Below, in pieces: positions 18,348 through 26,641 of a DNA stretch of 57,587 bases. The stretch comes from Gemmatimonadota bacterium (GTDB lineage: Bacteria > Gemmatimonadota > Gemmatimonadetes > Longimicrobiales > Gaopeijiaceae). The translations under genes and the position numbers were made by a program. Each line of letters opens with the position of its first letter. Position 1 is the stretch's first letter. A model generated the notes under the pieces. The model was not told the origin of the DNA, ran no database searches, and worked only from the letters and a program-made list of their open reading frames with translations. The stretch lies in the NCBI GenBank assembly GCA_022826005.1, contig JAJDVT010000014.1, positions 1-57,587 on the forward strand, in the 5' to 3' direction.

Positions 18348-20153
18348 TCACGACACGCCGAGCAGGTCGTGCACGATCCGGCCGCCGACCACCGTCAGCT
18401 CCACGCGCAGGTCCTTCAGCTCGGCTCCCGGCACCTCGAGCGGATTGCGGTCCACCACCACCAGGTCCGCCAGGAACCCGGGCGCGATCCGCCCCTTCAC
18501 GTCCTCCTCTCCGGACGCGAAGGCGTTGTTGACCGTGTAGGCGCGGAGCGCGCTCTCGATGCTGATCCTCTCTTCGGGGAACCACCCCTGCTGCGGCTGC
18601 CCGTCGAGGGTCTGCCGGGTGACGGCCGAATACATGCCCACCAGGGGATTGGAGGTGTACCAGGCCGCGTTCGTCCCCGGCCAGTCGCTGCCGAAGGACA
18701 GGAGGACGCCCGCGTCCTGGAGGGTCTTGAAGGCGTAGGCCCAGCGGGACCGCTCCCCGATCCGCTCCTCCATCCAGCGCATGTCGTCGATGGTGTGGTA
18801 GGGCTGCATCTCCGCGATGATTCCCAGTTCCGCCATGCGCCGGGCCGGCTCGGGTCCGCTCAGCACCTGGACGTGGATGACCGCGAAGCGCCGCGCCGGG
18901 TCGGGTCCGTTGGTGGTGATCACCTTTTCGAAGATGTCGAGGAGGGAGTCGATCGCGTGGTCGCCGATGGCGTGGACCTTGGGCGAGAGGCCGATCGAGT
19001 CGGCGCCGAAGACGAGCCGCTCCATGTTGCCGGGCGGGTCCATGCCCGAGCCGCCGTCGCTGACGTGCCCGGTGTTGGCGGGATTGCGCCACTCGCCGCG
19101 GACCCCGGTAGTGAGGTAGGGCTCATGGAAGCGGGCCGACGAGTTGCCCATGATCCCGTCAACGAAGCCCTTCAGGCCGTTGAAGCGGAGCCAGCCGTCG
19201 CCGTAGCCCTGGCCGATCCCGAGGTGGCCCAGTTCGTCCCAGCTGTCCAGCACGGGCCGCACGTTGACGCGGGTGGTCAGCTCGCCCAGACGCCTCAGCT
19301 CCTGGTAGACCGGAAGCTGTTCCGGCGGCGTGATGTCGAAGATCGACGTGACTCCGTTCTCGGCGAGACGCTGAAGCGCGATGCGGGCCTCGGCGAGGCG
19401 CTGGCTGTCGGTCTTGGGCGGGATCGCGGCACGGATCCGGTTGGCTGCGGTTCGGCCGACCCGGCCGGTCATCTCTCCGTTCTCGCCGCACTCGACGCCC
19501 GGCCAGTCGCACTCCGCGCCGGCGGCTTCCAGCGCGGCCCCGTTGGCCAGGTGGAGCGACCGGTCCCAGTTCCAGAGAATCGCCGGGTTGTCGGGGGAGA
19601 CGGCGTCGATCAGGGACCGGTCCGGGTCGAAGGGGCCCGTCCCACCCTGGCCGGCGTCCTCGCCCTGCGCCTCCCCTTCCCTGCCTGTCGAACTCATCTC
19701 CCACTGCTCGTAGGCGCCCCAGCTGCCGCCCACCATCCACGCCCCGTCCGGCAGCCGGTCGGCCGCCTCGCCCACCCGCAGCGTCATGCCTTCGGCGTCG
19801 GACACATCCAGCAGGTTGACGCCCAGCAGCAGCTCGCCCGCCCGGTTGAAGTGGGTGTGGTTGTCGATGAATCCCGGCGACAGGAAACGCCCCCCCAGGT
19901 CGATGACCGTGGTGGCGGCACCGGCCATGCCGGCAATCTCCCCGCTCGTGCCCACCGCGGCGATCATGCCGCCTTCGACAGCGACGGCTTCGGCGAACGG
20001 CTGATCCTCCACGCCCGTCCAGACCACGCCACCCGTGAGGATCATGTCGACTCCGGGCGCCGCGGCCCCGGTGCACCCGGCGATGGCGAGGACGGCGGCG
20101 GACAGGGCGAGCGGGCGAAGGCGCAAGCGAATGCGTATCATGTCATGGGGCAT
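18348..20153 (-). CDS. YtcJ-like metal-dependent amidohydrolase, lipoprotein
   Basis: About 601 residues. The N-terminus after MPHDMIRIRL is a signal peptide ending in the lipobox LAIAGC, so the enzyme is probably lipid-anchored and periplasmic. The amidohydrolase barrel follows, with FIDNHTHFNRAG (metal histidines), GFVDGIMGNSSA, HAIGDHAID and LSFGSDWPGTN (late metal aspartate). The C-terminal AYTVNNAFASGEEDVKGRIAPGFLADLVVVD is typical of Amidohydro_3 proteins. Substrate unknown; relatives hydrolyse formamide-like or cyclic amide bonds. An upstream in-frame ATG at 20222 and an internal one at 20141 are alternative starts. It is divergent from the lipoprotein gene at 20261. Confidence 0.85.
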   Translation of the reverse strand: MPHDMIRIRLRLRPLALSAAVLAIAGCTGAAAPGVDMILTGGVVWTGVEDQPFAEAVAVEGGMIAAVGTSGEIAGMAGAATTVIDLGGRFLSPGFIDNHTHFNRAGELLLGVNLLDVSDAEGMTLRVGEAADRLPDGAWMVGGSWGAYEQWEMSSTGREGEAQGEDAGQGGTGPFDPDRSLIDAVSPDNPAILWNWDRSLHLANGAALEAAGAECDWPGVECGENGEMTGRVGRTAANRIRAAIPPKTDSQRLAEARIALQRLAENGVTSIFDITPPEQLPVYQELRRLGELTTRVNVRPVLDSWDELGHLGIGQGYGDGWLRFNGLKGFVDGIMGNSSARFHEPYLTTGVRGEWRNPANTGHVSDGGSGMDPPGNMERLVFGADSIGLSPKVHAIGDHAIDSLLDIFEKVITTNGPDPARRFAVIHVQVLSGPEPARRMAELGIIAEMQPYHTIDDMRWMEERIGERSRWAYAFKTLQDAGVLLSFGSDWPGTNAAWYTSNPLVGMYSAVTRQTLDGQPQQGWFPEERISIESALRAYTVNNAFASGEEDVKGRIAPGFLADLVVVDRNPLEVPGAELKDLRVELTVVGGRIVHDLLGVS

Positions 20154-20260
20154 GGCAGGTCGGGTTTCAGGGCGGGCGCGGGGACGCACGGGTACACTGA
20201 CGGAACCCCGGCGGCCGGGCAAGGCCGTTCAGGGGACTCGGCACCAGAGGGAGAAACACG

Positions 20261-21169
20261 ATGAAGAACCGGTGGAGAGACGGATCCGCAGTCCTTCGGA
20301 GCGGCGGCTCGAGTGCGGCAGGGGAGTCCGCGGAGGACCGCCGGTGGAGGAGGCCCGCGGCCGGACTTGCTTCCCTGCTGCTGGTTGGCGCCGTCGCTTG
20401 CAGCGGCGAACCGGCGCCGCCGGGAACCTCGGCCGACTCGCGGCTGCCCGCCGACGGGATGGCCGAGGCGCTGGTCGACGGGTGGATCGAGTCGCTCGGC
20501 GGCATGGAGACCTACTGGAAGCTGCGCAGCGCGACCTACACCCTGACGACCGAGATGTGGGACCCCGAGTCCGGACGCCTCCGGCGGACGCGGCCGCGCT
20601 ACGTCACTCTCGCGCGCCTGGAGACCGGCGAGGCAGCCCGGATCGAGCGCTGGGAGGGCAACGACTTCATCCAGCACGGCTTCGACGGCGTCCAGGAGTG
20701 GGCAGTCATGAACGGGGAGACGCTGTCGCCCGGCGACAAGGACTACGACGAGGCACGCTACGTCTCCGGAGACGTCTTCTACTGGATTTCGCTCCCCTTC
20801 AAGCTGAAGGACCCCGGCGTCTTCCTCCATTACGACGGCACCGACGAGGAGGGGCGCCACCAGGTGCGCGTCACCTTCGGCGAAGGCGTCGGCGACCACA
20901 ACGACACATGGTACTACGTCTTCGAGGAGGGGCGCGCGATGCCGGTCTCCATCGGTTACCGCGAGGAGGGGCGCCCGAACGTCAGCCGCACCTACTGGGA
21001 GGACGTCCAGGAGGTCGACGGCTACATCTTCACGGGCCGGCGCGTGCATGTGAACGCGGACGGCAGGATCTGGAAGGTGCTGGTGACGACGGACTTCGTG
21101 TTGAACCCGGAGGTGGATCCGGCGGTGTTCAGTTCCGCCGTGTTTCCCAGTGTTTCATACGGTCGCTAA
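20261..21169 (+). CDS. unknown lipoprotein, LolA/LppX-like fold suspected
   Basis: 302 residues. AGGGAG precedes the ATG. After a hydrophilic 30-residue n-region there is a hydrophobic run ending in the lipobox VGAVAC, so it is a predicted lipoprotein. The mature part begins with an acidic helix (ALVDGWIESLGG), then alternating strands (YTLTTEMWDPES, ARIERWEGNDF, FLHYDGTDEEGRHQVRVTF, VHVNADGRIW). This resembles outer-membrane lipoprotein-sorting-like half-barrel proteins of unknown function. I do not recognise a catalytic motif. Its 3' end converges on a truncated propeller gene 18 bases away. Confidence 0.7.
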   Translation: MKNRWRDGSAVLRSGGSSAAGESAEDRRWRRPAAGLASLLLVGAVACSGEPAPPGTSADSRLPADGMAEALVDGWIESLGGMETYWKLRSATYTLTTEMWDPESGRLRRTRPRYVTLARLETGEAARIERWEGNDFIQHGFDGVQEWAVMNGETLSPGDKDYDEARYVSGDVFYWISLPFKLKDPGVFLHYDGTDEEGRHQVRVTFGEGVGDHNDTWYYVFEEGRAMPVSIGYREEGRPNVSRTYWEDVQEVDGYIFTGRRVHVNADGRIWKVLVTTDFVLNPEVDPAVFSSAVFPSVSYGR

Positions 21170-21186
21170 CTCGTTTGGTATTGCAG

Positions 21187-21681
21187 CTATCTCCTGTGGA
21201 GTGTGGGTGTGAAGATGTCCATCCAGACTCGATCCGAGTCATCAATCCTGAGTGCGGGTATCAGTCCCTGAAACGTCAACCGCGACAAGTTCGGTTCAAA
21301 GCGTCGAGATGCCAGAACCGAGCCGCTTGTCACGTCAATAGCCTCTATCCTTCGGTACAGCCCCCGATTCGTCGGTTCAAAACTCGCACCAACCGCCGAA
21401 TAGGTAGACAATTCGTACGCATTCCTCGGCGCGACCCATAACACGCCCTCGGTGTCGATCGCTATGCCGCGATGTTCGAGCAAGGCTCCATCCGGTCGAG
21501 ACAGCGGAGGGTCGGCCCCGAACGAGTGTAGAACGCCACCGTCCGGACCGATGGTGTGCAACGGCCAGCCGACCCGTTCGCGCGTCGGGATGCTCGAGTT
21601 GACGACCGTCAGGGCCGATGATGGTACCGGCACGATCTGCCACGCCGAGGCGGGAATTGGATCCGATCTCAAGAACACCAT
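21187..21681 (-). pseudogene. truncated beta-propeller lipoprotein gene (internal/C-terminal fragment)
   Basis: The open frame of about 164 codons has no signal sequence and starts in the middle of a fold. VGWPLHTIGPDGGVLHSFG, EHRGIAIDTEGVLWVA and IDDSDRVWMDIF are blade strands of the same propeller family as the gene at the left edge. Upstream in frame there is a TGA within 30 bases, and the sequence becomes a degenerate dispersed repeat (21682-21876). I therefore read it as a fragment cut off from its 5' half, not an intact small gene. The frame itself is still open, so a short product is possible. Confidence 0.55.
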
Positions 21682-21876
21682 GCGGGCCCGCAGCCACAGA
21701 GAGCTGCATCAAGAGGCCGGACATACGACAGTACCTGACCAGACTGCCACCCACTCGGTTCCCAAGTCGCGCTTGCACACCCGGGGGAGTCCACCTACGT
21801 GATTTGCGCCACCTGCAACCTGCCAGCCCGGCGCCTCGCCGCCCTCGGGTGCGACGCGGGGATTATCCACGGCCTG
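21682..21876 (-). repeat. degenerate copy of the inverted-repeat-bounded dispersed element
   Basis: Read on the minus strand from 21876, the end CAGGCCGTGGATAATCCCCG and then GGCGGCGAGGCGCCGGGCTGGCA match the start of the element at 26382 with few changes. Weaker similarity continues (GTGGCGCA, GGGAACC, CCTCTTGA) to about 21690. The far inverted repeat is not recognisable. The exact inner boundary is uncertain by about 20 bp. Confidence 0.6.
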
Positions 21877-21971
21877 CTCGCCCGGACCTGGCTACTCAGC
21901 CGTCCGCGGATGATTCCGCGTGAACACCGGGAGCGGTGATGCCCCCCGGGGGAATCCCCGGCCACCGCCGG

Positions 21972-22898
21972 CTACAGGCTCGCCATCACCCCGCGCACAT
22001 GGTCGGCGCTCTTCGCCAGCGCGGCGCTCTCGCTGTCGGTGAGCTCGACCTCGATCACCTCGTGCAGACCGCCCTCGCCCAGCTTGCACGGCACGCCCAG
22101 ATAGATGCCCTCCTGGCCGTACTCGCCCTCCAGGTAGGCCGCCGCCGGGAGGATGCGCCGCTTGTTGCGCACGATCGACTCGGCCATCTGCACGGCTGCG
22201 GCCGATGGCGCGTAGTAGGCGCTGCCCGTCTTCAGGTGCTTGACGATCTCGGCGCCCCCGTTGCGGGTGCGCTCGATGATCGCGTCGAGGCGGTTCTGCG
22301 GGATGAGGCGCGAGACCGGGATGCCGCTGACCGAGGTGTAGGACACCAGAGGCACCATTGTGTCGCCGTGCCCGCCGAGGACCATCGCCTGGATGTCCTC
22401 GACGCTCACATCCAGCTCCATCGCGATGAAGGCGCGGAAGCGGGCCGTGTCGAGGACGCCCGCCATGCCGATCACCCGCTCGCGCGGGAAGCCGGTCGCC
22501 TCCTTGGCAACGTAGGCCATTACGTCCAGGGGGTTGGAGACCACGATTACGACCGCATCGGGCGCCACCCGGGCGATTTCGGTGCTGACCGAACGCACGA
22601 TCCCGGCGTTGGTGCGCAGCAGGTCGTCGCGGCTCATTCCCGGCTTGCGGGCGATCCCCGCCGTCACGATGAAGAGATCGGACCCCTCTGCCGGGCCGTA
22701 GGCGTTCGAGCCCGTGACCATGGTGTCGAAGCCTTCGACCGGCGCGCTCTGCCACTGGTCGAGGCCCTTCCCCTGTGGAATGCCCTCGACGATGTCGATG
22801 AGCACGACTTCCCGGCACAGCTCCTTCTCGGCGAGCCGCTGGGCGCACACTTCGCCGACGTGCCCGGCACCGACTACGGTGATCTTTCTGGCTGACAT
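21972..22898 (-). CDS. mdh: malate dehydrogenase (LDH-like type)
   Basis: 308 residues; NAD-dependent oxidation of malate to oxaloacetate in the TCA cycle. The Rossmann motif [11 protein letters not shown] is at the N-terminus, the substrate arginine loop is [12 protein letters not shown], the NAD-contacting [10 protein letters not shown] is near 120, and the catalytic histidine is in [10 protein letters not shown]. This pattern is that of the lactate dehydrogenase-like, tetrameric MDH group. GGAGAA lies upstream of the ATG. It is the last gene of the carA-hup-moaDEA-mdh series, 28 bases after moaA. Confidence 0.95.
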   Translation of the reverse strand: MSARKITVVGAGHVGEVCAQRLAEKELCREVVLIDIVEGIPQGKGLDQWQSAPVEGFDTMVTGSNAYGPAEGSDLFIVTAGIARKPGMSRDDLLRTNAGIVRSVSTEIARVAPDAVVIVVSNPLDVMAYVAKEATGFPRERVIGMAGVLDTARFRAFIAMELDVSVEDIQAMVLGGHGDTMVPLVSYTSVSGIPVSRLIPQNRLDAIIERTRNGGAEIVKHLKTGSAYYAPSAAAVQMAESIVRNKRRILPAAAYLEGEYGQEGIYLGVPCKLGEGGLHEVIEVELTDSESAALAKSADHVRGVMASL

Positions 22899-22926
22899 CT
22901 GGGTATTTGTTCTCCGTGGGTTGGTA

Positions 22927-23973
22927 TTATCCGCCCGTCTGGGAGAGGGCGATCAGGCCCCCCGATCCCTCCGACGAGCCCTGCACCAGTAGGTGCTTCT
23001 CGGGCTTGATGCGGAGCGTCTCGCGCACCAGCGGACGCAGGTCCTCGCCGCGCCTGAGCGCGCCGCGCAGAGGCGTCTGGATCGTGCCGAAAAGACACGG
23101 CCTGAGCTGGCCGTCCGCCGTGAGGCGCATGCGGTTGCAGCGGCTGCAGAAGTTGTGGCTCATCGGCGTGATGACGCCGATCGTGCCGAGTGCTCCGGGG
23201 AAGCTGAAGTAGGTGGCGGGACCGTTGCCGGGAGGACCGGCGACGGGCTCGAGGGCGTCCACCTCGGCGACCGCGGCGAGCGCCTCGTCGCAGGAGAGGA
23301 AGTTGGAGGCGCTCAACTCCAGGTTCGACTCGGTGGGCATGACCTCGATGAAGCGCACATGAAGGGGGCGGTGACGCGACAACGCGGCGAAGTCGGCCAC
23401 CTCGTCGTCGTTCTCGCCCCGCATCAGCACCACGTTGATCTTGATGGGTTCGAAGCCGACTCGTTCGGCGGCGTCCAACCCCCTGAGCACCTTCGCCAGC
23501 GTGCCCGGCCGGCGCGCGATGGCGTCGGCCCGCTCCGGACGCAGCGAGTCCAGCGAGATGTTGACCCGGGAGACGCCGGCGTCCCTGAGGCTATCCGCCA
23601 TCTGCGCCAGGAGGACGGCGTTGGTGGAGAGCGCGATGTCCCCTATCCCCGGCACCGCGGCGAGCATGGCCACCAGACGCGGGATGTCCTTGCGCACCAG
23701 CGGCTCCCCCCCGGTCAGGCGCACCCGCCTGAGCCCCATCCCGGCCATCACCCTCACCACCTCGGCGATCTCCTCGTAGGTGAGGATCTCGTCGCGGCGC
23801 AGCCAGGGCATCCCCTCCTCCGGCATGCAGTACACGCACCGGAGGTTGCACTTGTCCGTCACCGAGATGCGCAGGTACTCGATCCGGCGGCCGAAGCCGT
23901 CGACCATGCCGGCGGTTGCGCCGTTGCTGCGAAAACCGTTCACTGACTGCCCATTTTCGTGAAGAACACTCAC
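22927..23973 (-). CDS. moaA: GTP 3',8-cyclase
   Basis: 348 residues; radical-SAM enzyme that, with MoaC, converts GTP to cyclic pyranopterin monophosphate in molybdenum cofactor synthesis. The N-terminal cluster CNLRCVYC is preceded by YLRISVTDK, the second cluster lies in [21 protein letters not shown], and the protein ends in the characteristic GG. The GTG at 23973 overlaps the moaE stop (TAGTG) and is preceded by GGGG; ATG-M49 (MVDGFGRR) would be a shorter alternative. No moaC is in the cluster, so that step must be encoded elsewhere. Confidence 0.93.
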   Translation of the reverse strand: MSVLHENGQSVNGFRSNGATAGMVDGFGRRIEYLRISVTDKCNLRCVYCMPEEGMPWLRRDEILTYEEIAEVVRVMAGMGLRRVRLTGGEPLVRKDIPRLVAMLAAVPGIGDIALSTNAVLLAQMADSLRDAGVSRVNISLDSLRPERADAIARRPGTLAKVLRGLDAAERVGFEPIKINVVLMRGENDDEVADFAALSRHRPLHVRFIEVMPTESNLELSASNFLSCDEALAAVAEVDALEPVAGPPGNGPATYFSFPGALGTIGVITPMSHNFCSRCNRMRLTADGQLRPCLFGTIQTPLRGALRRGEDLRPLVRETLRIKPEKHLLVQGSSEGSGGLIALSQTGG

Positions 23974-24422
23974 TATCCCCGCTCCGCCTCCACGACCGGG
24001 AGGTGGCCCTCCAGCCACTCCGCATCCCGGTCCAGGTAGTGCTCCCGCTTCCACACCGGGAGACGTTTCTTGATCTGCTCGATAATGTACCTCGCCGCGT
24101 CGAACGCCTCCGCCCGGTGAGGCGCCGAAACCGCGATCGCCACGCTCACTTCGCCGACCGCCAGAGACCCAAGGCGGTGAACCGCCGCGATGCGGCCGCC
24201 GCCGGCCCGTTCGGCCGCCTCCGCCACGATGGCGGCGAGCTCCTCGCGGGCCATCTCATCATACCCCTCGTACTCCATCCCGGACACCGCACGCCCCTCG
24301 TTCTCGTTGCGTACCACCCCTGCGAAGAAAGCGACCGCCCCGTCCCCGGGCCGGCCCACGCGGGCAAGCACGGCACCCGGATCGATGCTCTCCCTGGTCA
24401 TGTCGGTCCAGACCATTGTCAC
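23973..24422 (-). CDS. moaE: molybdopterin synthase catalytic subunit
   Basis: 149 residues. It transfers sulfur from the MoaD thiocarboxylate to cyclic pyranopterin monophosphate. Family pieces are AFFAGVVRNENEGRAVSGMEYEGY, AAVHRLGSLAVGEVSVAIAV and the C-terminal IKKRLPVWKREHY with the active-site lysines. The GTG at 24422 overlaps the moaD stop as GTGA. It is flanked by its partner moaD and by moaA. Confidence 0.95.
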   Translation of the reverse strand: MTMVWTDMTRESIDPGAVLARVGRPGDGAVAFFAGVVRNENEGRAVSGMEYEGYDEMAREELAAIVAEAAERAGGGRIAAVHRLGSLAVGEVSVAIAVSAPHRAEAFDAARYIIEQIKKRLPVWKREHYLDRDAEWLEGHLPVVEAERG

Positions 24423-24697
24423 CCCCCGGCCACCGGGGGAATGAGCGCCACCTCGTCGCCTTCATAGAGCACGGTGTCCCCGCTGGCATACCTGCGGTTC
24501 ACTGCGACCGCCGCGCGGCTGGGCAGACTCGCCCATTCCCCTCCGCGCGCCCGCAACTCGGCCAGGAGCACGTCCACCGTGGCCCTTTCGGGCAGCGTCA
24601 CGACGGTGTCGGCCCGTCCCCCCGCAAGTTCGCGGTGCGCGGCAAAGAGAAGCACGGTGATGTCCACGGGCCGGTCCCGGTCAGCGCGAACCGCCAT
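24419..24697 (-). CDS. moaD: molybdopterin synthase sulfur-carrier subunit
   Basis: About 92 residues, ubiquitin-like fold, ending in the essential GG (PPVAGG) that is adenylated and thiocarboxylated. The middle shows DVLLAELRARGG and VAVNRRYASGDTVLYEGDEVALIPP. The ATG at 24697 would overlap the hup end by 17 bases; a later GTG is possible, so the N-terminus is uncertain. It partners with the adjacent moaE. Confidence 0.88.
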   Translation of the reverse strand: MAVRADRDRPVDITVLLFAAHRELAGGRADTVVTLPERATVDVLLAELRARGGEWASLPSRAAVAVNRRYASGDTVLYEGDEVALIPPVAGG

Positions 24698-25007
24698 CCG
24701 GACCCGGCCGCGAGATCCTGGCATTACCCTCGGCGACCTGGGCACGCAGGAACTTGGAAGGTTTGAAGACCGGAGTCGAGCGGGCAGGCACCCTCACGGG
24801 CTCACCGGTCCTCGGGTTGCGTGCCATGCGCTCTTTCCGCTCGCGCACCTTGAAAGTGCCGAACCCCCGAATCTCGATGTGGCGACCCCCGGCGAGCGCG
24901 TGCTTGACCGCGTTGAGAAAGCCGTCAACGACCAGGGCACAGTCCCTCTTGGTGACGCCTGGTCCGATCGCTTCCGCAACTTGTTCAACCAGGTCGGCTT
25001 TAGTCAT
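24681..25007 (-). CDS. hup: HU/IHF-family DNA-binding protein
   Basis: 108 residues, slightly longer than the usual about 90. MTKADLVEQVAEAIG, the strand region HIEIRGFGTFKVRERKER, the beta-arm tip ARNPRTGEPVRVPARSTPVFKPSK and a short basic tail identify a bacterial HU-type nucleoid protein. AAGGAGG is placed ideally before the ATG, by far the strongest ribosome site in this cluster, fitting an abundant protein. A hairpin (25036-25063) lies in its leader. Confidence 0.95.
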   Translation of the reverse strand: MTKADLVEQVAEAIGPGVTKRDCALVVDGFLNAVKHALAGGRHIEIRGFGTFKVRERKERMARNPRTGEPVRVPARSTPVFKPSKFLRAQVAEGNARISRPGPDGGSR

Positions 25008-25035
25008 TCAACCTCCTTGGGGGATCCGGCCGCGA

Positions 25036-25063
25036 AACCGGCGGCGACCCCTGGGCGCCGGTT
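25036..25063. repeat. 8-bp inverted repeat between carA and hup
   Basis: AACCGGCG (25036-25043) and CGCCGGTT (25056-25063) are perfect complements around a 12-base loop, 10-38 bases after the carA stop and 28-56 bases before the hup ATG. There is no T-run, so it could be a leader hairpin, a processed junction or a weak terminator. Confidence 0.45.
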
Positions 25064-25073
25064 ATTCGGTATC

Positions 25074-26249
25074 TCATGAACCAATATACGAACCGCGACT
25101 GTTTCCGGCCCCCGCGAGGCGGGCGGCCGCCATCATGGAGACGAAGTCGTCGAAGAGGTAGCTGCTGTCGTGGGGGCCCGGCGCCGCCTCGGGATGGTAC
25201 TGCACCGCGATTACCGGCAGCCGCGCGTGAGCGACACCCGCGACGGTGCCGTCATACAGGTTGCTGTGGGTGATCCTCAACTCCGGCGCCCCCGCCACCT
25301 CGAGGTCCTCCCCGGCCCGGACCGCGAACCCGTGGTTCTGCGATGTGATCTCGACCGTCCTCCGGTCGTGGTTCATGACCGGGTGGTTGCCACCGTGGTG
25401 CCCGAACGGGAGCTTGAAGGTTTCTCCGCCGAAGGCCCTCGCGATCAGCTGGTGGCCGAGGCAGATGCCGAACACCGGGATCCCCCGGGAGGCCACCTCC
25501 CGGATGGTCTCGCCCGTCCGCTCCACAGCCGCGGGATCCCCCGGTCCGTTGGAGAGGAAGAGGCCGTCGGGTTCCATCCGCAGCACATCCGCCGTGTCCG
25601 CCTGCGCTGGCAGGACCGTCACCCGGCATCCCCGTTCGGAGAGCAGTCGGGGTGAACTTGCCTTTACGCCGAAGTCGAAGGCGGCGACGTGGTACCGCTC
25701 CTCACCCATCGCTGCCACGGTGTAGGGCCGCTCGGTCGACACCCCGCAGGCCAGCTCCTGCCCCTCCATCCTGGGGTGCTCAAGGACGCGCCGGAGCAGT
25801 TCGCCGGCGGGCACGTCCCCACCGGCGATCCCGCCCCGCATCGCGCCCCTGCTGCGGATATGGCGGGTGAGCGCCCGCGTGTCCACGTCCTGGATTCCCA
25901 CGACGAGATGAGCCGCCAGGTAGTCATGCAGGCCGGAGCGGCTCCGCCACGAACTGGGGGAGCGGGCCGCCTCGCGTACGATGAAGCCGGACACCCGAGG
26001 CCGCGCCGACTCCACATCCTCATGGTTGGTACCGTAGTTGCCGATCAGCGGATAGGTCATCGCCACGAGCTGCCCGGCGTAGGAAGGATCGGTGAGCACC
26101 TCCTGGTAGCCGGTCATGGAGGTGTTGAAGACGACTTCGCCGATGGCGACGCCAGCGTGACCGAGAGAGAGTCCGTCGAAGCATCGCCCGTCCTCGAGCA
26201 GGAGGCAGGCCGAGCTAGGGCGTTCGCCGGGGGTTGGACTGGAATGCAT
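25074..26249 (-). CDS. carA: carbamoyl-phosphate synthase small (glutaminase) subunit
   Basis: 391 residues. The N-terminal domain (GEVVFNTSMTGYQEVLTDPSYAGQ, GIQDVDTRALTRHIR) is followed by a class I glutamine amidotransferase with the nucleophile loop GICLGHQL and the HPEAAPGPHD end. It releases ammonia from glutamine for the large subunit in arginine and pyrimidine synthesis. carB is not adjacent. There is no Shine-Dalgarno sequence before the ATG and a candidate promoter lies so close that a leaderless mRNA is predicted. Confidence 0.95.
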   Translation of the reverse strand: MHSSPTPGERPSSACLLLEDGRCFDGLSLGHAGVAIGEVVFNTSMTGYQEVLTDPSYAGQLVAMTYPLIGNYGTNHEDVESARPRVSGFIVREAARSPSSWRSRSGLHDYLAAHLVVGIQDVDTRALTRHIRSRGAMRGGIAGGDVPAGELLRRVLEHPRMEGQELACGVSTERPYTVAAMGEERYHVAAFDFGVKASSPRLLSERGCRVTVLPAQADTADVLRMEPDGLFLSNGPGDPAAVERTGETIREVASRGIPVFGICLGHQLIARAFGGETFKLPFGHHGGNHPVMNHDRRTVEITSQNHGFAVRAGEDLEVAGAPELRITHSNLYDGTVAGVAHARLPVIAVQYHPEAAPGPHDSSYLFDDFVSMMAAARLAGAGNSRGSYIGS

Positions 26250-26255
26250 CCGGTC

Positions 26256-26283
26256 AATGTAGCCCCGCCCGCCAGGCTATCAA
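26256..26283 (-). promoter_or_regulatory. candidate carA promoter, predicted leaderless transcript
   Basis: On the minus strand TTGATA (26283-26278) is followed after 16 bases by TACATT (26261-26256). Only six bases separate the -10 from the carA ATG at 26249, so transcription would start at or within a base or two of the start codon. Confidence 0.45.
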
Positions 26284-26381
26284 CCCCACCGGCAGCCGCC
26301 GGATCACCGAAGTGAATCCACCGAAGGCGCGGGGGACGCTATCTTTCCGGGGACACGGGCAACCCGGACGAGCGCCCCCAG

Positions 26382-26626
26382 CAGTCCGTGGATAATCTCC
26401 GCGTAGCACCGAAGGCGGCGAGGCGCCGGGCTGGCAAGGCGGGACGAAGGGCGCATAGCGGAGCTATTCGCCCGAGGAGCAACGCAGAGCGGTGCTTCGG
26501 GAACCCGGAAAGTAAAGTAGACGTGACAATTCGTACGGTCCTCTTGACATTCCGAGTGCGTGAGCTCCGCGGTCCGGCCCGGATGCATCGCCTCGCGAAT
26601 GCAGCGGGGACTTATTCCACGGACTG
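26382..26626. mobile_element. 245-bp inverted-repeat-bounded dispersed element (MITE-like)
   Basis: The ends are CAGTCCGTGGATAAT (26382 inward) and, on the opposite strand, CAGTCCGTGGAATAAG (26626 inward): 11 identical terminal bases. CCAG flanks both ends (26378-26381 and 26627-26630), a possible 4-bp target duplication. Inside is a strong hairpin, GGGCG, ATAGC, GGA, GCTAT, CGCCC with one mismatch (about 26445-26470), and a larger imperfect fold pairing the GCACCGAAGG and GGTGCTTCGG regions. No protein is encoded. A degenerate copy lies at 21682-21876 and a 50-bp internal-deletion form at 32084-32133. It occupies most of the carA/RNase H intergenic region. Confidence 0.65.
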
Positions 26627-26641
26627 CCAGGGAGCGGTCGG

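Noticed and set aside
26544-26549. Perfect TTGACA inside the dispersed element as promoter of the RNase H-like gene
   Set aside because: No acceptable -10 at 15-19 bases (sequence there is CCGCGG), so not annotated as a promoter.
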